This document shows positions 62,501-64,000 of a DNA stretch of 64,000 nt, piece after piece. Position 1 is the stretch's first letter. Each line of letters starts with the position of its first letter. Below the pieces are notes generated by a model. It was not told the DNA's origin and searched no databases. It worked only from the letters and a program-made list of their open reading frames with translations. A program made the translations under genes and the position numbers. Where the stretch lies: positions 744,001-808,000 of the forward strand of contig NZ_CP090439.1 in the NCBI RefSeq assembly GCF_021441885.1, written 5' to 3'. The stretch comes from Vibrio maritimus. Lineage in GTDB: Bacteria; Pseudomonadota; Gammaproteobacteria; Enterobacterales; Vibrionaceae.

Positions 62501-63495
62501 AGTTGGCAAACATCGCTTACGATGATAATGGCAACGACAAACATAGCGGTTTCTTTACTCAACAAACTGGTCAAAACGGGCAGGATAACGAAAACGGCAA
62601 TGGTCGTAACACGGATGAAGGCGAGTATATTGCGGTGCGCTATACTGCTGGGAGTATGACTCATGCCAAGGTTACCCTGGCGAGTCTGACTGGCAATATC
62701 GTTCAAGGTAATGGAAATGCGCAGGCAGCGGTAATAACAGCGTTCCTATATCTTAATGGAGCTTATGTCGGTGCCCAGCAGCTTGACCCTGATACCGACT
62801 TGCATCCAGCCTCAGGCAACAGCTCTAAAGTCGCGACAATGGATATTCAATCTGAACAGCCTTTTGATGAGGTTAGGGTTGTGTTGACGAATGAAAACGG
62901 CAAAGGGTTTGTTCTACAAGGCTTTGAGGCAGTAGATACAGATGTTACCGATAGCTTCAAATATGAAGCGGTTGACGATGACGGCGCGCGAAGCAGTAGT
63001 GACGCTACGGTAACCATCAACATTTCACCTGAGGGTAACTTCACCGACTCTAATAACGATGAAGATTACGACTTCGCTGCGAAGGGCACAGAAACTTCTT
63101 ATCTATACGGTACAGAAGGGGATGACTTGCTCATAGGTGGTGATGGCGATGACCTGCTAATTGGTGGTAAAGGTAGTGATACTCTTACAGGTGGTGAGGG
63201 TAACGATACCTTTAAGTGGACCGAAAGTGATTTAGACGGTCATCGCGATGTGATTACTGACTTCTCTAGGGAAAACGGTAACAATGATGTCATTGATCTT
63301 AAAGACTTGTTTGAAGAAACAGACTCACTGGATGATCTGCTAGCTGACAATACAATTGTTGTTTCAGAAGACAACGGTAGCACTTTGATTAATGTCGATA
63401 AAGGCAATGGCAAGTCGGTAACTATTGAACTTGAAGGCGTTGTTGGTGTTGATAATAATATGCTTAATAACATTTTGATTATTCAAGATAGCTAG
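53503..63495 (+). CDS. Giant type I secreted RTX adhesin (LapA/retention-module type)
   Basis: Cell-surface adhesin of 3330 residues. Residues 1-90 are a retention module (FTLHGLAQVSGTLVVDANG) expected to plug the outer-membrane pore; a dialanine LapG-type site TAAG lies at 93-96. VCBS/cadherin-like Ig repeats fill about 150-1860, including a duplicated 230-residue unit and eight 112-residue copies. Later parts hold two cadherin-like segments (DLDGSADGTGYSALFTEGDE and its relative DLDLSADGTGFDTLFTEGDA), two possible ligand-binding beta domains (about 2110-2280 and 2588-2770), RTX nonapeptides (GTEGDDLLIGGDGDDLLIGG, about 3203-3225) and a VCA0849-type secretion signal. AAGGAG lies 6 bases before ATG. 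No T1SS, lapD or lapG genes are in view. Confidence 0.93.
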   Translation: MSVFTLHGLAQVSGTLVVDANGQLVVLPLGADPRPGDVVIRVLDNEEVGDDINIELVQEDGSVEDIELDADAEAIIAQIEGGEDPTQNEEQATAAGQISGSSLTLTGAVARDGEEVIAATQFDTSALEAQGLTTTQSLTLLQFLTNTNPTITSDELIGFSVESGNNQDGSTFDGTPSLSGQLSASDVEFAADTLTWEVLSSPENLSDYGTFTLDSDGQWSFELSNDSEAVDALNVDDVVPLVFNVQVTDPLSGSTQQQIVITISGTNDKPIISEESALSGLVEEAGHLDDGTPTEGISQVSGQVAATDVDSEPESLTWSLSGDADTTYGEFSITEQGVWTYKLANSGEEFSDAQRAAVDALKEGEVIPLTFKVKVTDDQGVSVEETVTVTINGTNDVPVLDANLPVSGDVRESGSFDDGTEDVGVPTASGQLSATDVDSSTLTWSTVGDVSNSYGTFSITENGLWTFTLDNAAAAVEGLNEGDEIPLTFTVQVEDEQGGTVSQQVSIVINGTNDAPVITGGDYSGEVEEAGADTEGTGTATGQIIASDVDSAQGALNYAISGSSPFGDIEIDENGQWTFTLDNSADVTQSLNNGDSEVVEYTVIVTDDFGAIDEQTISITIQGTNDAPVLDSDLPISGDVRESGSFDDGSEDVSAPSASGQLSATDVDSSTLTWSAVGDVSNSYGTFSITDSGLWTFTLDNEAAAVDGLNEGDEIPLTFTVQVEDEQGATVSQQISIVINGTNDAPVITGEDFSGEVKEAGAKTEGTNTATGQIIATDVDSAQGALQYAINGSSPFGDIEIDEDGQWTFTLDNSADVTQSLDKGDVEVVEYTVVVTDDFGAVDEQTISITIKGTNDAPDITGGKFAGTVKEAGANTEGKDTVTGRVVAKDVDDTQDELTYSVKGNSPYGELTIDEDGNWTFELDNDAKATQALDSGDEVTALFTVVVKDDNGAKDEQVISIDIKGTNDAPDIVRGKFTGTVKEAGANTEGKDTVTGRVVAKDVDDTQDELTYSVKGNSPYGELTIDEDGNWTFELDNDAKATQALDSGDEVTALFTVVVKDDNGAKDEQVISIDIKGTNDAPDIVRGKFSGTVKEAGANTEGKDTVTGRVVAKDVDDTQDELTYSVKGNSPYGELTIDEDGNWTFELDNDAKATQALDSGDEVTALFTVVVKDDNGAKDEQVISIDIKGTNDAPDIVRGKFTGTVKEAGANTEGKDTVTGRVVAKDVDDTQDELTYSVKGNSPYGDLTIDEDGNWTFELDNDAKATQALDSGDEVTALFTVVVKDDNGAKDEQVISIDIKGTNDAPDIVRGKFSGTVKEAGENTEGKDTVTGRVVAKDVDDTQDELTYSVKGNSPYGELTIDEDGNWTFELDNDAKATQALDSGDEVTALFTVVVKDDNGAKDEQVISIDIKGTNDAPDIVRGKFSGTVKEAGANTEGKDTVTGRVVAKDVDDTHDELTYSVKGNSPYGDLTIDEDGNWTFELDNDAKATQALDNGDEVTALFTVVVKDDNGAKDEQVISIDIKGTNDAPDIVRGKFTGTVKEAGANTEGKDTVTGRVVAKDVDDTQDDLIYSVKGNSPYGELSIDEDGNWTFELDNDAKATQALDSGDEVTALFTVVVKDDNGAKDEQVISIDIKGTNDAPDIVRGKFSGTVKEAGANTEGKDTVTGRVVAKDVDDTQDELTYSVKGNSPYGDLTIDEDGNWTFELDNDAKATQKLDNGDLETAVFTVVVKDDNGVKDEQVISIDIKGTNDAPDIVRGKFTGEVTEAGTNSAGRDTVSGRIVAKDIDDTKEQLEYSIQGSSPLGELTINDAGKWTFTLDNEAANYLGEGDVETIQYTVIVTDDNGATDEQVITIDVKGTNDDPIIDLDGSADGTGYSALFTEGDEPIMVVDNDLVVTDDVDLISKAEIKLTNPQLNDALTHVGTLPNGLSVSTATVGGAIVLTISGQGSAEDYELALKQIQFNNTSEDPNDIDRVIEISVFDDQNVESNVATSTITVVPVNDLPESEDFSFVINDNDPTPVVFDSGAAPIDGVDSGVGDDHISDVEDDINNQQVLVTITELPTGGKLFYDGDEITQAHVENGDTFDPTKITYEPSEEAQGFILGSKVIPTESDLESSREEFYNWGNEVDGKNRVLELANGDEITISSNKGKLTQYRGDVQDNHVGHGLGIGGGQGINEGEQLTIDFSSRPATHVELGLDGMGGYFYSGLDNDNESAVTIEVMLSDGSTVEYVPDFQKDSSGNNELFHALSFSVEDLSGVDEGVLITGISVGTSGPGNWELRYLDTALNDSFKYKAVDSDEALSEESVVTIIDERDNNAAPTLDLDLSADGTGFDTLFTEGDAPINVVDDDITIFDENNVIGSAEILFTNPKDGDTFEVASLQDGDFLLSGLQYGYEVIDEGLPTESIKITLTGEATPADYEAAIQLIKFENSSQNPDQTSRVIEITTFDDKSLPSNTAVSTIDVSSVADVVVSPAEGDEDTNIDLAIVLPAGSDVSKVVISGIPSGAKLFDDGTELTFTGDSIEVLPSQLAKLSILPPENSDEDFVLAVDGVGSGGASVEMHDLSVTVKPVTDMPTLTVSGEQILSAINFENVDLGNRSWKGNIDGTQLSVDTSDELNLGDWGVITDRGEVGKERVYMGSGGDNQIFEIEGRRGQTDSLFTEFDGEAGQFYELNFDAAARRNDSPMDIILTKETSPGVWEDVEVLRSYSNGGEHELDVRQWSRDEQVFFQIPDDGSYRVVFESPEQNSYGALLDNITLSATENVGYEDSLIDLSDISAALTDVDGSESLTLQLSGLPDGATLWLDGSELTVTGGVVELPTDVSLENLQVVVADPNTYTLTVTATSSEGDTEHPVADKSVVKTINLIVLDVNEANNTPPEVVDFDVFAGDDTIPLHFADFATDIEDDANSDKDTLVEITELPQYGELYVEVNNGDGRLYLEVGDTVLDKTVIQYELNNGFSANEDGFDPSLSALLEQSIEITGGIYTGARPDPDSISAEQLANIAYDDNGNDKHSGFFTQQTGQNGQDNENGNGRNTDEGEYIAVRYTAGSMTHAKVTLASLTGNIVQGNGNAQAAVITAFLYLNGAYVGAQQLDPDTDLHPASGNSSKVATMDIQSEQPFDEVRVVLTNENGKGFVLQGFEAVDTDVTDSFKYEAVDDDGARSSSDATVTINISPEGNFTDSNNDEDYDFAAKGTETSYLYGTEGDDLLIGGDGDDLLIGGKGSDTLTGGEGNDTFKWTESDLDGHRDVITDFSRENGNNDVIDLKDLFEETDSLDDLLADNTIVVSEDNGSTLINVDKGNGKSVTIELEGVVGVDNNMLNNILIIQDS
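54679..56058 (+). repeat. Duplicated 690-bp two-domain unit in the adhesin
   Basis: Two copies (54679-55368, 55369-56058) of a 230-residue block made of two different VCBS domains, one starting with the SGDVRESGSFDDG motif and one with SGEVEEAGA or SGEVKEAGA. The copies are clearly alike but more diverged than the 336-bp repeats that follow directly. Confidence 0.85.
56059..58746 (+). repeat. Eight tandem near-identical 336-bp repeats
   Basis: Eight in-frame copies of a 112-residue domain, each beginning GTNDAPDI and containing GKDTVTGRVVAKDVDD and YGELTIDEDGNWTFELDN. Copies differ by a few residues only (for example T/S after GKF, E/D after YG); the first and last copies are a little more diverged. 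A ninth, divergent copy follows. Such arrays change copy number by recombination and resist short-read assembly. Confidence 0.93.
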
Positions 63496-63507
63496 TTGAT
63501 AATATTT

Positions 63508-63540
63508 AAAAAAGCGACCTTCTGGGTCGCTTTTTTATTT
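63508..63540 (+). terminator. Intrinsic terminator after adhesin gene
   Basis: AAAAAAGCGACC and GGTCGCTTTTTT pair around TTCTG, followed by ATTT. It lies 12 bases after the stop. Confidence 0.92.
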
Positions 63541-64000
63541 TCTCTAAGTAGCCTTCTAGATTAAACACAATGGCTTATCTAGTGTTTGTTGTCTATTCCG
63601 TTCAATTCCTTTTCTAAATACGATTCCTGAACCATTAACCATAGTTGGATTGTCTCTCATAAGGCCGAGCTTGGCGGTAGTATCTGTGCCTCGCTACTGC
63701 GGTTAGATGCGTCTAAGGAAGAGCTTATCCCATCAGTGACGAACCAATATGCGCTCTAATGCTCATGTAGTTAAATTTGAAATGAGTAGAATAAATGAAA
63801 TCAGAGTTTTTCCTTTAACTTCATAGAGTAACAATAGAATAAACAAAGATGAGCGGAAATCTACGATTCTCGAATATGAGAGACTTAATTTCTTTTTTGA
63901 GACACATGATTAATTAGCTTGTCAAAACATACTCAATATTCGAGATGTCTGATATTACCTTTATACAACAAATAAAAATTCAACTTTATTGCAACGCAGT
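63541..64000. other. Right-end region without a convincing gene
   Basis: About 460 bases, AT-rich toward the window edge. The only protein-like stretch is a 42-codon frame without a start (63631-63759, with KAELGGSICASLLRLDASKE), possibly a gene remnant or chance. Nothing else is recognised. Confidence 0.4.

Noticed and set aside
1..64000. Insertion sequences, CRISPR arrays, prophage, tRNA or rRNA genes
   Set aside because: I looked for transposase motifs, short spaced repeats, phage genes and tRNA/rRNA signatures and found none that can be supported.

Overview
The window comes from the second chromosome (chromosome II) of a Vibrio or close Vibrionaceae relative. The evidence is a complete chromosome-II replication and segregation locus: ParA2 and ParB2, an ori2-type origin with RctB iterons, and the RctB initiator. 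Seven copies of the Vibrio parS2 palindrome (TTTACANTGTAAA) lie around it. The species cannot be named from the sequence alone. I see no rRNA, tRNA, CRISPR array, insertion sequence or prophage.

Left arm, 1-17.4 kb. A minus-strand disaccharide operon runs from a LacI-type repressor through a binding protein and two large permeases to a GH65 phosphorylase cut by the window edge, with matching LacI operators at both control regions. It is followed by a zinc macrodomain hydrolase, a secreted double SnoaL-like protein, two divergent AraC regulators, a MATE pump, a LysR regulator divergent from a secreted SdsA-type alkylsulfatase, and the Hsp70-like YegD.

Ascorbate regulon, 17.4-26.3 kb. A minus-strand operon (ulaAB fusion, ulaC, ulaF, Cof-type HAD phosphatase, ulaD, ulaE) diverges from ulaR-ulaG. 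A terminator then separates ulaG from a small unknown gene that overlaps a second, paralogous Cof-type phosphatase. The predicted route is PTS uptake of L-ascorbate, lactone opening by UlaG, decarboxylation by UlaD and epimerisation by UlaE and UlaF to D-xylulose 5-phosphate.

Middle, 26.3-37.7 kb. Single genes and small modules: thioesterase, ZntB, a TetR regulator with an MDR oxidoreductase, dihydrolipoyl dehydrogenase, a small lipoprotein, a SoxR/MFS pair sharing a textbook SoxR promoter, a FapA-like DUF342 protein and the tRNA acetyltransferase TmcA, whose last codons lie inside a cluster of four parS2 sites.

Origin, 37.8-43.4 kb. parB2 and parA2 read away from the origin. Then come a parS2 site, a 39-mer-like element, six scattered iterons with an rctA-like ORF, a DnaA box, six iterons spaced 22-23 bp apart, an IHF site, an unwinding region with phased ATCA repeats, a 29-mer-like element and rctB. 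An extra inverted pair of perfect iterons at 48.3 kb forms a hairpin between two convergent genes.

Right arm, 43.7-64 kb. Small conserved proteins, YeeN, a soluble LacI-like sensor fused to PAS-GGDEF-EAL, regulators and enzymes, a DUF4344 metallopeptidase, the GltS symporter and a 3330-residue type I secreted RTX adhesin. The adhesin has an N-terminal retention module, a dialanine LapG-type site, a duplicated 230-residue unit, eight near-identical 112-residue repeats and a C-terminal RTX signal. Its LapG-type site suggests c-di-GMP control, which the nearby GGDEF-EAL protein could influence.
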